Shown here piece after piece: positions 48,547-58,827 of a stretch of 64,000 bases of DNA; within the stretch, counting starts at the first letter, position 1; each line of letters starts with the position of its first letter. The DNA is from Bacteroidales bacterium (GTDB taxonomy: Bacteria; Bacteroidota; Bacteroidia; Bacteroidales; UBA10428). The notes beneath the pieces were generated by a model. The model was not told the DNA's origin, searched no databases, and saw only the letters and a list, made by a program, of their open reading frames with translations. The stretch is from NCBI GenBank assembly GCA_016938235.1, contig JAFGVA010000130.1:52076-116075 (forward strand). Reading direction: 5' to 3'. The position numbers and the translations under genes were made by a program.

Positions 48547-50091
48547 TTAGTCAATGTCCCACCAAATATTTACCCAAACCTCTTTCAAATCAGGTGTATT
48601 TCTATTACTTGCATATTCCGATTCAGGATAAATCAGTCTCCTCGGAAATTTACCACTGGTTACATTATTTACGGAAACCGAAAGTTCTCCGGGCACATAA
48701 GCATTGTCATCTGCAGGCACAGGACTCTCCTGTGGATACCCAGTTCTGTTCTGTTCAAAAAATGTTTCAAGGTTCTGTGTGCCTGAAAGAGCGATCCATT
48801 TTTGTTCAATTATGCTCTTAATAAAAGTTTCCTGTTCGCTTCCTTCCGAAGGAAATGAATAGTTGCCAGACAGAGCAGACTCAGCAATAATGTCAGTAGA
48901 AACAGTTGTTCCGTATTTATGAATGGAGACCCTGTTCAGTACTCTGTTAAAACTTGCTTTAACAGCTTTGTTATATAAATCTCTAGCTTCGGAAAAATCG
49001 TCAGTTTGATACCTGATAATTGCTTCAGCCTGCAAAAAGCAGGATTCTTCATAACTTATCAGAAAAACAGGATCGTCTGCATATAAATAGGGCTTCGAAT
49101 AACTGTTGCTGTTTATTCCGGCATCTTCGTCAGGAGCATAATAATTCCCCTGAACTAGTGCTTTATGACTACCGCCTACTGCCGGTTTATCAAAAAGATT
49201 ATCAAGTCTCTCTAAGTCGCCATTTTCGAGCAAATAACTATAAACAGTATTGCTCATTATAAGATTTGGATTGCCACCGAAGGTGCTCACATCTGTGTCG
49301 TAGACCGGATTTCTTCGGCCAGACTCATCGGTAAAAACCTTTAGCTGTGCATGTGTACTTAAAAAATCTGCATTTGCGGCATACATTGCCCTGATACCAT
49401 TCTCAGAAACCTCGGGTCTAACATAAATTTGCCTCAGAAATATTTTTAGCTTTAAGGTATTTGCAAATTCTATCCAACGTTCAATATCCCCGTTAAATAA
49501 CAGGTCCTTATTGCCTGCATCTTTAAGATCCTCTGAATCGAATTCATGTGACAATGCAAAATCCAGGCGATTGATCAAACTATCATAAACTGATATGCCA
49601 GACTCGTATTCAGGCTCAGTAATACCCTGTTCTCCTTTAAGAGCCTGTGAAAACGGTATATCGCCGTAAAGATCAACTAATATCTGGAAGGCATATGCCT
49701 GCATGCATGTTGCAATAAGGTAAAAATTCCATTCTTTATCATCCAGAGCTCCAAGGCGAACTTCTTCTAAGTTTTTCAGAGCGCCTGAATATAATTCGCC
49801 AAATTGGTTGTTATCAAAAGTACTAGAATTAATATCGTATGAATCCAAACCGCTATATTGCGAAGCTCCCGGCGATTGTGTCCAGTGTTGTGACCATAAT
49901 GCTCCCAGCACCTGGTAACGACCTCCAGCCACATAAGCTACGGAACTGATACCTGAAGCTAAAAGTTCTTCATATTCAAGTTCGGAAGGAGCATTCGGGT
50001 TTTGATTGATATCGAGCCAATCGTTGCAGGAGGTAGCAACAAATGATATTGCCAGGTATAAGAGAAATAGTATTTTAGTTCTTGTTCTCAA
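48547..50091 (-). CDS. SusD/RagB-like outer-membrane lipoprotein (SusD-like_2 type)
   Basis: Lipobox 'ISFVATSCNDWLDINQNPNAPSE', 'VDLYGDIPFSQALKGE', C-terminal 'RRLIYPESEYASNRNTPDLKEVWVNIWWDID'. Confidence 0.92.
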   Translation of the reverse strand: MRTRTKILFLLYLAISFVATSCNDWLDINQNPNAPSELEYEELLASGISSVAYVAGGRYQVLGALWSQHWTQSPGASQYSGLDSYDINSSTFDNNQFGELYSGALKNLEEVRLGALDDKEWNFYLIATCMQAYAFQILVDLYGDIPFSQALKGEQGITEPEYESGISVYDSLINRLDFALSHEFDSEDLKDAGNKDLLFNGDIERWIEFANTLKLKIFLRQIYVRPEVSENGIRAMYAANADFLSTHAQLKVFTDESGRRNPVYDTDVSTFGGNPNLIMSNTVYSYLLENGDLERLDNLFDKPAVGGSHKALVQGNYYAPDEDAGINSNSYSKPYLYADDPVFLISYEESCFLQAEAIIRYQTDDFSEARDLYNKAVKASFNRVLNRVSIHKYGTTVSTDIIAESALSGNYSFPSEGSEQETFIKSIIEQKWIALSGTQNLETFFEQNRTGYPQESPVPADDNAYVPGELSVSVNNVTSGKFPRRLIYPESEYASNRNTPDLKEVWVNIWWDID

Positions 50092-50131
50092 TTTTGTTTT
50101 TATAATGCTTGAATGAATGAATTAATTGTTA

Positions 50132-53100
50132 CTAAAAATCTACTTTAACATTAAAACTTAAACTTCTAACCGAAGGCTGAGCTCCGTATTCACCAAAATC
50201 GGCAAGTAAATCATTACCAAATGTTGAAAGTTCGGGATCGATATAATACTGATCTTTGGGTGTCCATAAAAACAGGTTTTTACCTGAAATTCCAATATAT
50301 ACTTTTGAAACAGAAATTGATTCAAGGTACTTTTCCGGTAAATTATATCCCAAGCTGACTTCTCTAAGTTTAACAAAAGATTTATCAATGAGGGATGCAC
50401 CATCTAACTCAACACCTCCATTTCCCCAGTATTCAACTAATTTTATCCGATCGATTGGAATCGTATTCTCAGAATAAACAGGATTTCCATTTTCATCTCT
50501 GCCTGTTTCGTACACCGCATCTGGAACTACAAATGGTTCCCGGTCGTTATAAAGTGTCTCGGGCACTGTACCCGCCCACAATGTAATATCTTTTGTGCGC
50601 GAGTACATGATACCTCCAATTCTATAATCAATACTTGCGTTAACTGAAAAGCCGCCCAGGATGAATGTATTGGTTACTCCGCCATAAAATTTATACTGTG
50701 AATTGCCATATATTTTTAAATCTGAATCAGCTATTGGCAGCCCCTGATTATCTACAAGCATCTTCCCGTCTTCGGTATACATTGGAGCTCTTGCCTCAAA
50801 GACTCCAACGGGCATGCCCGGAATTGCCAACCATGATATTTGCTGGCCTGCATCAACCCGCAGGGAGTTAAGTTCAGCCTTCTCCATTTGAGAATTTAAT
50901 GCTACAAGTTCATTAAAGTTTCTTGTAAAATTCGTCGTTATCCTCCATTCAAAGCTGTTTCTCTTTAATGGTGTAATACCCAGTAAAATTTCTGCACCGT
51001 AATTTATCATTTCGCCCAGGTTCTGCATTTGTGTACTATAACCTGAAGTAGTTGCCATTGGAGATGCCCAAATTAAATCTTTTGTCGATTTGTAATAACA
51101 GGCGCCATCAACGAATAATCTGTTCCGAAAAAGCCTTAAATCAAGGCCAACTTCGAATTCTGTTGTCATTTCAGGCCTCAGATCCGGATTCCCGATGTAA
51201 TTTCCAACTTCATATGAATTCACTGCAGTTGATGTTGGAAATGAAAAGTATCCGTAACCATCGGAATGACCAGCCTGTTGGTAAATAGGATTTACATAAT
51301 ACGGAGGTGCATCATTTCCGACCATTGCCCAACTGGCTCTTAACTTTCCAAAGGAGATGAAATTCATTTTATCCTGTAATATTTCGGAGAATACAAAACT
51401 TGCATTTATACCTGGAAATAGATATGAATTATTTTTTACCGGTAGTGTTGAACTCCATTCATTTCGAATTGTACCGGCCAGGTACAGAATACTCTTATAG
51501 GATAAATCCATCCCTCCATAAATACCCAAATTCCTAACCATAGCAGAAGCTTCACTTGATGAAGGACTTTCGAGGCTGTTTGATAAAGTTGGAAATCCTT
51601 CAAGAGACAAGTAGCTCACAGATGTTGCAAATCCTGTAGATTTTCGTTCATTAACCGACTGGCCGGCCATGATATTTATACCAAAATCCTGAAATTGTTT
51701 TTCCCATGTCAGAATAAAATCGCTGTTTAGTTGCTGCAGTTCAGAAAAACTTCTGCTGCGCATACCGGGATCAAAAACCGATGACTGCTCGTTATTCCCT
51801 GATGGACGAATTGCTTCTCTCCACTCCTCTCTGTTTTCCGACGAAACATCTGCACCAAGTCGCCAAATTGCATTTATTTGAAAGGGAAGAATAGCATTTA
51901 CTTCCAGATTGCCATATATGCGGTTCTCTGTATTTTTATTTCCATCATTATACAAAATATACCAGGGATTAACCGTATACAATGAGTAATGATTATCAAT
52001 AGTATTCCATATTAAATTGATGTCTTCCTGTTCAAGAAGGCTTATATCTCTTGGAGTTTGCATAACCTGGTTATAAACCGAAGCATCACCCTGTCCTGTT
52101 GGAACATAACTATTATTTTTATGCAGGTAGTTTAAAGATCCCGAAAGTTGAATGCCTTTTGAAATCTTTTGGGAGCCCCTTACAGAGAAGTTGTGACGTT
52201 TATAACTATCTGATTTGGTTGGAAATATGCCATCCCAGCATACGTTTGAATAGGAAATATAATAAGTTGTCTGATCGTTACCGCCGGAAACAGATAAGGC
52301 ATGATTTGTGCTGAATCCCAGGTCAAAAAACTCTTCAACATTATTGTCAAGGGCCCGATAAGCCTTTACACGAATGGAGTCATCAACCATATTACCCCAG
52401 GGGCGGTATTGATTATCAAAAGCCGGTCCCCAGCTCATATTCTCATACAAAACATGGTTACCAAAAATCCCCTGTCCGTATTCATTCTGGTATTTCACTA
52501 ACCGTAAAGGTTTTTCAAATCCCATTCCACCTGTATAAGATATTCTGGCTTTTGTCTGACTAGCACCTTTTTTTGTATTGATAATTATAACGCCATTTGC
52601 TGCCCGTGAACCATACAGAGCTGTTCCTGATGCACCTTTCAAAAAGGAAACCGATTCGATATCGTCCATATTGATATCGTTAATTTTGTTTCCAAAGTCA
52701 GTTCCTCCATTTATTGATACACTTCCCGACTGAGAATTATTTGCAGGAACCCCATCTATTACAAAAAGTGGTTGATTGCTCCCACTTAAAGATGAAACTC
52801 CGCGAACCATTATTCGGGTTGATGCCCCGGGAGCACCAGAAGATGAGGTTATATTTACACCAGCCATTTTACCCTGAAGTGCAGTGAGCATGTTTTTATC
52901 CCCGGCTTCTGTCAGATCTTCGTTATTTACTGCGGTAACAGAATATCCCAAAGCTTTTGTTTCTTTCGATATTCCTAATGCAGTAACAACAACTTCGTTA
53001 AAAGTATAGACTTCAGCTTGTAGAATAATATTTATTTGCGATTGGCTATTTACCGGAACTATTTGCGACTGCATCCCTACCGATCGAAATTCAAGTGTGG

Positions 53101-53311
53101 CATCGGTGGAAGAAACTTTAATTAAATATTGGCCTTCGAGATTAGTTATAACACCATTTGTTGTTCCCTGCTCAATAACAGTAACTCCCGGAACAGGCTC
53201 TCCTCCGGCATCATTTACAATACCTGTAACAGAAAATTCCTGGGCAAAAGCCAGAATACTATAAAAAACAAGAAAGAAAAGTGAGAATAAAAGTTTCAAG
53301 CGTTTAAACAT
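50132..53311 (-). CDS. SusC/RagA-type TonB-linked outer-membrane protein
   Basis: Carboxypeptidase-like N-terminal domain 'VTGIVNDAGGEPVPGVTVIEQGTTNGVITNLEGQYLI', plug 'IMVRGVSSLSGSNQPLFVIDGVPANNSQ', 'GTALYGSRAANGVIIINTKKG', terminal 'SLSFNVKVDF'. Confidence 0.95.
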   Translation of the reverse strand: MFKRLKLLFSLFFLVFYSILAFAQEFSVTGIVNDAGGEPVPGVTVIEQGTTNGVITNLEGQYLIKVSSTDATLEFRSVGMQSQIVPVNSQSQINIILQAEVYTFNEVVVTALGISKETKALGYSVTAVNNEDLTEAGDKNMLTALQGKMAGVNITSSSGAPGASTRIMVRGVSSLSGSNQPLFVIDGVPANNSQSGSVSINGGTDFGNKINDINMDDIESVSFLKGASGTALYGSRAANGVIIINTKKGASQTKARISYTGGMGFEKPLRLVKYQNEYGQGIFGNHVLYENMSWGPAFDNQYRPWGNMVDDSIRVKAYRALDNNVEEFFDLGFSTNHALSVSGGNDQTTYYISYSNVCWDGIFPTKSDSYKRHNFSVRGSQKISKGIQLSGSLNYLHKNNSYVPTGQGDASVYNQVMQTPRDISLLEQEDINLIWNTIDNHYSLYTVNPWYILYNDGNKNTENRIYGNLEVNAILPFQINAIWRLGADVSSENREEWREAIRPSGNNEQSSVFDPGMRSRSFSELQQLNSDFILTWEKQFQDFGINIMAGQSVNERKSTGFATSVSYLSLEGFPTLSNSLESPSSSEASAMVRNLGIYGGMDLSYKSILYLAGTIRNEWSSTLPVKNNSYLFPGINASFVFSEILQDKMNFISFGKLRASWAMVGNDAPPYYVNPIYQQAGHSDGYGYFSFPTSTAVNSYEVGNYIGNPDLRPEMTTEFEVGLDLRLFRNRLFVDGACYYKSTKDLIWASPMATTSGYSTQMQNLGEMINYGAEILLGITPLKRNSFEWRITTNFTRNFNELVALNSQMEKAELNSLRVDAGQQISWLAIPGMPVGVFEARAPMYTEDGKMLVDNQGLPIADSDLKIYGNSQYKFYGGVTNTFILGGFSVNASIDYRIGGIMYSRTKDITLWAGTVPETLYNDREPFVVPDAVYETGRDENGNPVYSENTIPIDRIKLVEYWGNGGVELDGASLIDKSFVKLREVSLGYNLPEKYLESISVSKVYIGISGKNLFLWTPKDQYYIDPELSTFGNDLLADFGEYGAQPSVRSLSFNVKVDF

Positions 53312-53414
53312 TGTTTACCTGATACTACTACAACAATAAATAACAGCACAAAGATAAAAGTATTGCGCAATTGGGGGTAATTTTTGTTCAAAAAGGAAAC
53401 TTATACAGGCTTTG

Positions 53415-53450
53415 AAAAAAAACTGAGACCTACAAAACAGCAGGCCTCAG
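53415..53450 (-). terminator. Rho-independent terminator downstream of the second sortilin-like gene
   Basis: Minus strand CTGAGGCCT-N10-AGGTCTCAG (G-U pair) followed by T8. Confidence 0.8.
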
Positions 53451-53467
53451 TATATGTTTTATTAAAT

Positions 53468-56400
53468 TTATTGTATTATTATTCTCGATGATATTGTTTT
53501 CTGTTTATCCTGAACAGAAATAAAATAGTTCCCCGGAATCAAATCTGATAAATCTATTTCTACTTTACCGTTATTGCTCATACTAAATGATTTTACTACC
53601 TGACCAAACGAATTGTAAACTTTAATAGTCAGGTGAGAATCCGTGAACAAATCAGACAGTTCAATATTAACATATCCTTTCGATGGATTCGGATAAATTA
53701 ACAAACTGCTATAATCAATATCCTGCTGTATTTCTTTTTGCAGCGATGGAACAGGTGGATCAACCTCGGGTCCGTATTGATAGGTCCAAATACCTTTTCC
53801 ATAAGTCGCCACCACTATCTGGTTGTCCTGCATAAACATCTGCCATACAGGAATTGTTGGCAGACTGCTTTCTAAAAGATTCCAGGTTGCACCATTATCT
53901 AACGACTCTACAATGCCAAGCTCAGTGCCAGCCCAAATTCTTTGAGGATTATCCGGAAATACCAATAAAGACAAGCAACCTACATCAGGAAAGCCATTGA
54001 TACTCGTGTCAGAATCAACAAATCCGGTAATATCTTCCCATGACTGCCCCAAATCTTCTGTTCTAAGTATTTTGGAACGGCCATATAAACTATACAACAA
54101 ATAGGCTGTATTCGGCTCTGTTGGATGCGTTGCAATATTTGAGAAATAGGCATTCATGGCAGGTTCAGGGAAATTAACTGCTGTAAAATTTCTGGCTAAA
54201 TCGGTAGAAACAAATAAATCCCAATTATACTCCTCGGTTAAAGCAGCACCTGCCCATAAAATAGAATCGTTAGCAATAGAATATTTGATATTGTGATAAC
54301 TTGTAACAGCAGCATTGTTAGGATTCCACCCTGAAAACATACGCCTCAGTCTCCATCCGGATTCGCCAAAGGTAGTTGTGTAATAAAAGCCCTCTGTTCC
54401 TACGGCAAATACCCTGTCGGGGTTTGAAGGTATCATGGTAAGTTTTGTTATAAAAGGGCCATCTCCGTTTATGTCTTCAAAAACACCTGCCCATGAAGCC
54501 CCATGATTTTTCGACAGATATATGTAATTCTCATACGAACTTGCAAGAATTTTGTTGGTGTCTTTTAAATTCCAAACTGTCTCAAATCCGTCACCACCTA
54601 AACGAAAAACGAAATCTTCGTCAAGCGATGCTTCTTTAAATGAAGGTGATTGCCAGGTACCATTATCCTGTGTTCCTCCAATATATTCATTCCTGTATGG
54701 TTTCTTGGCAACACCATAAAACTGGGTAGTCACATATCCATTTACAATCTGGGTAAAGTTATTGCCATTATCTTTCGAAATTCCTAATCCACCATCATTG
54801 CCATTCACAATCCAGAATGTTTTATTTTCAGAATTAATCGGCACAATAGTTAAGGCATGATGATCGGGATGAAACCCGGGAACAGATGTTTTGTTATATC
54901 CACCGTTCTGGTTGTAAATATTCTTACCTGAAATATTATTATATGCATCAGAAACATTTATGATACTTCCTTTCCGGTATTCAGGATAACCATATTTAAT
55001 AGAAATATATGATTCCGGTAAATTTTCCGGTTCCCATGTCCCATCTGCAGCTAAATCTGGCCACAAGAAATAAATAAGTTTATAGGAGCGACCTCCCTGA
55101 ACAGCAATATCTGTATCCGGACTATCGGCATTGTATTCCACAGCATTGATAAAAATATACTCCCTTCCTAATTGTCCATAGTCATCACCAATACGCTCAT
55201 ACAAGTTAAATTGGCCATCAGCTTCCTGATCCCTGAAGGAACACATTAGTTGTCGGTTGTTTGTAACATCCCATACCTCAAACGGAACATTAACATAATC
55301 TTTATAGGTATAATCTGCAGCAAGAACACCTGATGTAGCACTATCAGGCACAGTAAACCTATGCGCTTTTTGAGATTTTCCTGAACCAAAGCGTATTTCA
55401 ACATCCACAAAATCGGTAGAATCCAAATCTGTTGCTTCTTCCTGATCACCCGTACTCACACCCTGTATAATACTACTAAAATTAACGAATGTTAGAAAAC
55501 TCTGTGTATTGCTTGTATCAAAGCCTGTTATTGTTCCATCCCCTGTCATTGTTTCAGTATTTACACCAATCTTCCATAAATTAACACCCCCAACAAATAC
55601 TGTATCTGATGAATACGGGTGAACCGAAATGGTATTGTCGTAGCCAGCCTGACCGCCCAGATAATCAATAGCTTCTTCTTCTTTGTTTTTAATGTGATTC
55701 CAGGTTAATCCCCTGTCTGAAGATAAATACAAATCGGAACCTCTCTCGTTATTTTCAACACTGACATAAACCCATGAAGGATTGGTGGGGCTTATAGCCA
55801 GTTCAAAACGGCCATTTGTGCCAATTATACCATTTCTGGAGTATTCCCATGTCTCACCAGCATCGGTTGAGCGTACAACCCCCCTGTAATTAACTCCTGC
55901 ATATAAATAATTAAAATCAGAAGTATCGGCTTTCAGGTCTTCAACACTATAAACAGAAGAAAACACCTCTTTCCATATTTCACCATCTGTGGTTTTATAT
56001 ATACCCGATGTTGTAGCAGCTAAAACAATATTTGAAGAATCGGGATGAATAGCCAGTCTGTTTACATACCTGAAATCTTCATTCCCGGCAGTAAAAGCGA
56101 TTTGTTCCCAGGTATTTCCTTTGTCAACAGACTTGAAAACACCACCACCCGTAGTCAGCATACTTCCGGGAAAGCTTTCTCCTGTTCCTGCGTATAAAAT
56201 ATTTGGTTCTGATGGAGATTGTATGATTGTTGATATGGCAAGATAGGGTATGCCATTAGAAATAAAATCCCAGGAAATTCCGCCGTTTACGGTTTTCCAG
56301 ATTCCGCCGGTTGCTGAACCGGCAAACCATGTATTGTGGGTGGGATCTGTAATATCAACCACTACGGATCTGGTTCTGCCTCCGACATTGCCCGGTCCAC

Positions 56401-56719
56401 GCTGAACCCATTCAATTGTATCTGTATCTTTAAACCCTTTATTTCTACTTTTCAGTTTTTTTAGTTCATGCATTAAATAGTTTGCAGGGTATCCAGATGT
56501 ACTTTTTCCAAATTCGGTGCGTATTCCTTTAAAATACTCTTCAAGCTTACCAATTTTTAGTTCCTTATTTTTAGGTATATGGTTTTCGTTATTGTATTGT
56601 TTTTTGGCATATTCTTGTGCCCACTGATTATTTAACTGTTCTTTTTTTTGATTGCCAATTATTAAGAGACTAATAAGCAGCCCCAGTGAAATAATAAAGA
56701 GTAATTGTTTTTTTTTCAT
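53468..56719 (-). CDS. Secreted sortilin/BNR-propeller protein with T9SS type A C-terminal sorting domain (paralog of 44134-47265)
   Basis: 'WVQRGPGNVGGRTRSVVVDITDPTHNTWFAGSATGGIWKTVNGGISWDFI', shared 'NDGGLGIS..VTTQFYGVAKKPYRNEYIGGTQDNGTWQS', C-terminal 'LLIYPNPSKGYVNIELSDLFTDSHLTIKVYNSFGQVVKSF...PGNYFISVQ'. Confidence 0.88.
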   Translation of the reverse strand: MKKKQLLFIISLGLLISLLIIGNQKKEQLNNQWAQEYAKKQYNNENHIPKNKELKIGKLEEYFKGIRTEFGKSTSGYPANYLMHELKKLKSRNKGFKDTDTIEWVQRGPGNVGGRTRSVVVDITDPTHNTWFAGSATGGIWKTVNGGISWDFISNGIPYLAISTIIQSPSEPNILYAGTGESFPGSMLTTGGGVFKSVDKGNTWEQIAFTAGNEDFRYVNRLAIHPDSSNIVLAATTSGIYKTTDGEIWKEVFSSVYSVEDLKADTSDFNYLYAGVNYRGVVRSTDAGETWEYSRNGIIGTNGRFELAISPTNPSWVYVSVENNERGSDLYLSSDRGLTWNHIKNKEEEAIDYLGGQAGYDNTISVHPYSSDTVFVGGVNLWKIGVNTETMTGDGTITGFDTSNTQSFLTFVNFSSIIQGVSTGDQEEATDLDSTDFVDVEIRFGSGKSQKAHRFTVPDSATSGVLAADYTYKDYVNVPFEVWDVTNNRQLMCSFRDQEADGQFNLYERIGDDYGQLGREYIFINAVEYNADSPDTDIAVQGGRSYKLIYFLWPDLAADGTWEPENLPESYISIKYGYPEYRKGSIINVSDAYNNISGKNIYNQNGGYNKTSVPGFHPDHHALTIVPINSENKTFWIVNGNDGGLGISKDNGNNFTQIVNGYVTTQFYGVAKKPYRNEYIGGTQDNGTWQSPSFKEASLDEDFVFRLGGDGFETVWNLKDTNKILASSYENYIYLSKNHGASWAGVFEDINGDGPFITKLTMIPSNPDRVFAVGTEGFYYTTTFGESGWRLRRMFSGWNPNNAAVTSYHNIKYSIANDSILWAGAALTEEYNWDLFVSTDLARNFTAVNFPEPAMNAYFSNIATHPTEPNTAYLLYSLYGRSKILRTEDLGQSWEDITGFVDSDTSINGFPDVGCLSLLVFPDNPQRIWAGTELGIVESLDNGATWNLLESSLPTIPVWQMFMQDNQIVVATYGKGIWTYQYGPEVDPPVPSLQKEIQQDIDYSSLLIYPNPSKGYVNIELSDLFTDSHLTIKVYNSFGQVVKSFSMSNNGKVEIDLSDLIPGNYFISVQDKQKTISSRIIIQ

Positions 56720-57040
56720 GGTTATCTGGTTCTTATTCTGATTCGTTGGATTTATTTCTAATGAATTAATTAATGAAAAACAGTAATCTTTTTTAAGTTC
56801 TTTGAATTTATTGTTGACTTATTTGAAGTTGGAATGCCGTGAAGTTTTCTATGGTTTATGGTATTATTATCAATCCATCTGATAAAAACATAAATGGATT
56901 ACCAGCCTTCAAAAGAACATATTCTGAAACTGTTTAAAATTAATAAAATAAAAAATACCATACCCCTTATCTCCAAAATAAGTTCTGTCTTCAATATATA
57001 TTTTAAACTTCAAAAAAAAGAATTTAAATTTCTTGACACA

Positions 57041-57072
57041 TAAAAAAACCGGCAATTTTAAAATTGCCGGTT
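57041..57072 (-). terminator. Rho-independent terminator of the second Sus operon
   Basis: 26-bp perfect palindrome AACCGGCAATTTTAAAATTGCCGGTT (57047-57072) with A7 on + strand (T tract on minus transcript). Confidence 0.85.
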
Positions 57073-57095
57073 AAGTTTTCTATTGTGAACACAAT

Positions 57096-57944
57096 TTATT
57101 CCAGCGCATGGGTGACAGTAAAGGTACCACCCCTATTAACGACCTCCAGAAAACGATATACGGGCCATTCATAATCATAAACATAGTCGTAAGTATATGT
57201 ACCAGTGCTATTCAGGTCAAAATATCCTGAGAAAAATCCAACAGACTGATCCGGATATCCAATACTTACTACATAATTAAAACCTGAACCTTCGACATGA
57301 TAAGGATCTAAGCCTACCAGATATGTTCCGTCAGGATCATCAGGCCAAATAGAAGTCAGAATTTCAGGATTATCGCTTGATGCAGCATAACCCCAACCCC
57401 AAAGAGTATCGTTGTAAACATAGCCAGCAACAATATCTATATCATTGTCTTCACCATCCCATTCAAACGCGATAGTTAACACACTGGGATCGTTGTAGTT
57501 GTTTACTGTAAGATCCAACACCGGATTTGTTGTACTTGGGTTTACCAGGTATTTTTCGGCAAGACGCTCAAGACCTATTTCAATTTGCATGGTCTCAGCT
57601 ACCTCAGGATAATCATCAGCAGCAAAAACAATCATAAGTTCGGTTTCTGTAGTATAAGGAGCAATTGCTGCTTCATTATATATAATATCATGATCATCAC
57701 CAGTTCCATCAAGAATTATTGGTGCAAATCTAAGTTGTCTGTCGAGCATCTTATCTATACTTATAGAATAAATAATAGTGTCACCTTCGGTAACAGATGT
57801 TCCACTAAAATCGGTAGTGAATGTCACCACAGGATAACCGTCCGGACTAATAGGGTCAGCAACTTCCTGTGGCTTTTCACAGCTGGAAAGTGCAAACACT
57901 ACAAGTGCTATACTTAATAATACGGGAATTTTATATTGTTTCAT
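57096..57944 (-). CDS. Surface lipoprotein, Calx-beta-like N-terminal region
   Basis: Lipobox 'ALVVFALSSCEKPQE'; 'VTFTTDFSGTSVTEGDTIIYSISIDKML'; terminal gene of the Sus operon. Confidence 0.65.
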   Translation of the reverse strand: MKQYKIPVLLSIALVVFALSSCEKPQEVADPISPDGYPVVTFTTDFSGTSVTEGDTIIYSISIDKMLDRQLRFAPIILDGTGDDHDIIYNEAAIAPYTTETELMIVFAADDYPEVAETMQIEIGLERLAEKYLVNPSTTNPVLDLTVNNYNDPSVLTIAFEWDGEDNDIDIVAGYVYNDTLWGWGYAASSDNPEILTSIWPDDPDGTYLVGLDPYHVEGSGFNYVVSIGYPDQSVGFFSGYFDLNSTGTYTYDYVYDYEWPVYRFLEVVNRGGTFTVTHALE

Positions 57945-57979
57945 TATCGTAAAATTTTATTTATTAAAACGATGTTTGA

Positions 57980-58813
57980 TTATTGAGGTGTATAAGTACT
58001 TTGGTAATATCTGCAAGAACCACTTGCACATATTGAATACTCCATGTACAACACACCTGTATCCGGATCAACAGTTCCGACATCAGTACCTTCTACCCAG
58101 TTTGAATAAAGGTCTACAAGGTTTTGACCGCCGATTGACAAATCACCACAAATATCGGTAAAGGTAAAACCAGGAGTACCACCTAAAGCTGCAATAGACC
58201 AGTGTCCTACTCGTTCGGTACGGTAAGTACCAACACCTATTTTTGTAATAGTTTCTGTCCATCCCAGTGTAGACACAGTACCATCAACAGCAGTATAGAT
58301 AGTTTCCACATCATAGGTTCCTGCTAATTCAGAAGGACAAGCAAAATTTAAGGTAATATTAACCGGTTTACCAGACGCAATAACATTATCGTTACCAGAT
58401 GCTGCAGTAACAGTTAATGCAAGAACAGGAGAACTTGCCAAAGGAGTTTCTATCCCCTCGGTTAACATAGTGAAGGAAAATATGGCTAAATGATTATTAT
58501 TAGCTGCCAGAGTAACTGATGTTTCATCGAATCTATAGTGAGTGCCTTCAACCGCTGTTGAAGATGCACCAGCACCTAAAGTAACAACTATATCATCGGT
58601 AATATCACCGGTAGATGGTCCGACAAGTTTCAGTTTTACCTCGATAGTATATTCAGAACCATCGGCAACCTGTGTAACAGTCATTGAAGTGTTTTCAAAG
58701 GCTGCAAGGTTATCCCCGTCTGCAATCTTGGATACTTCGTTATCAATTTCTTTACAAGAAAAAGAAACAATCATACCAAGAAGGAATAATATTATAACTT
58801 TTATATTTTTCAT
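57980..58813 (-). CDS. Surface lipoprotein of unknown function in Sus operon
   Basis: Lipobox 'LLGMIVSFSCKEID'; 277 aa; small gap to susD. Confidence 0.65.
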   Translation of the reverse strand: MKNIKVIILFLLGMIVSFSCKEIDNEVSKIADGDNLAAFENTSMTVTQVADGSEYTIEVKLKLVGPSTGDITDDIVVTLGAGASSTAVEGTHYRFDETSVTLAANNNHLAIFSFTMLTEGIETPLASSPVLALTVTAASGNDNVIASGKPVNITLNFACPSELAGTYDVETIYTAVDGTVSTLGWTETITKIGVGTYRTERVGHWSIAALGGTPGFTFTDICGDLSIGGQNLVDLYSNWVEGTDVGTVDPDTGVLYMEYSICASGSCRYYQSTYTPQ

Positions 58814-58827
58814 AATTGTAATTGTTT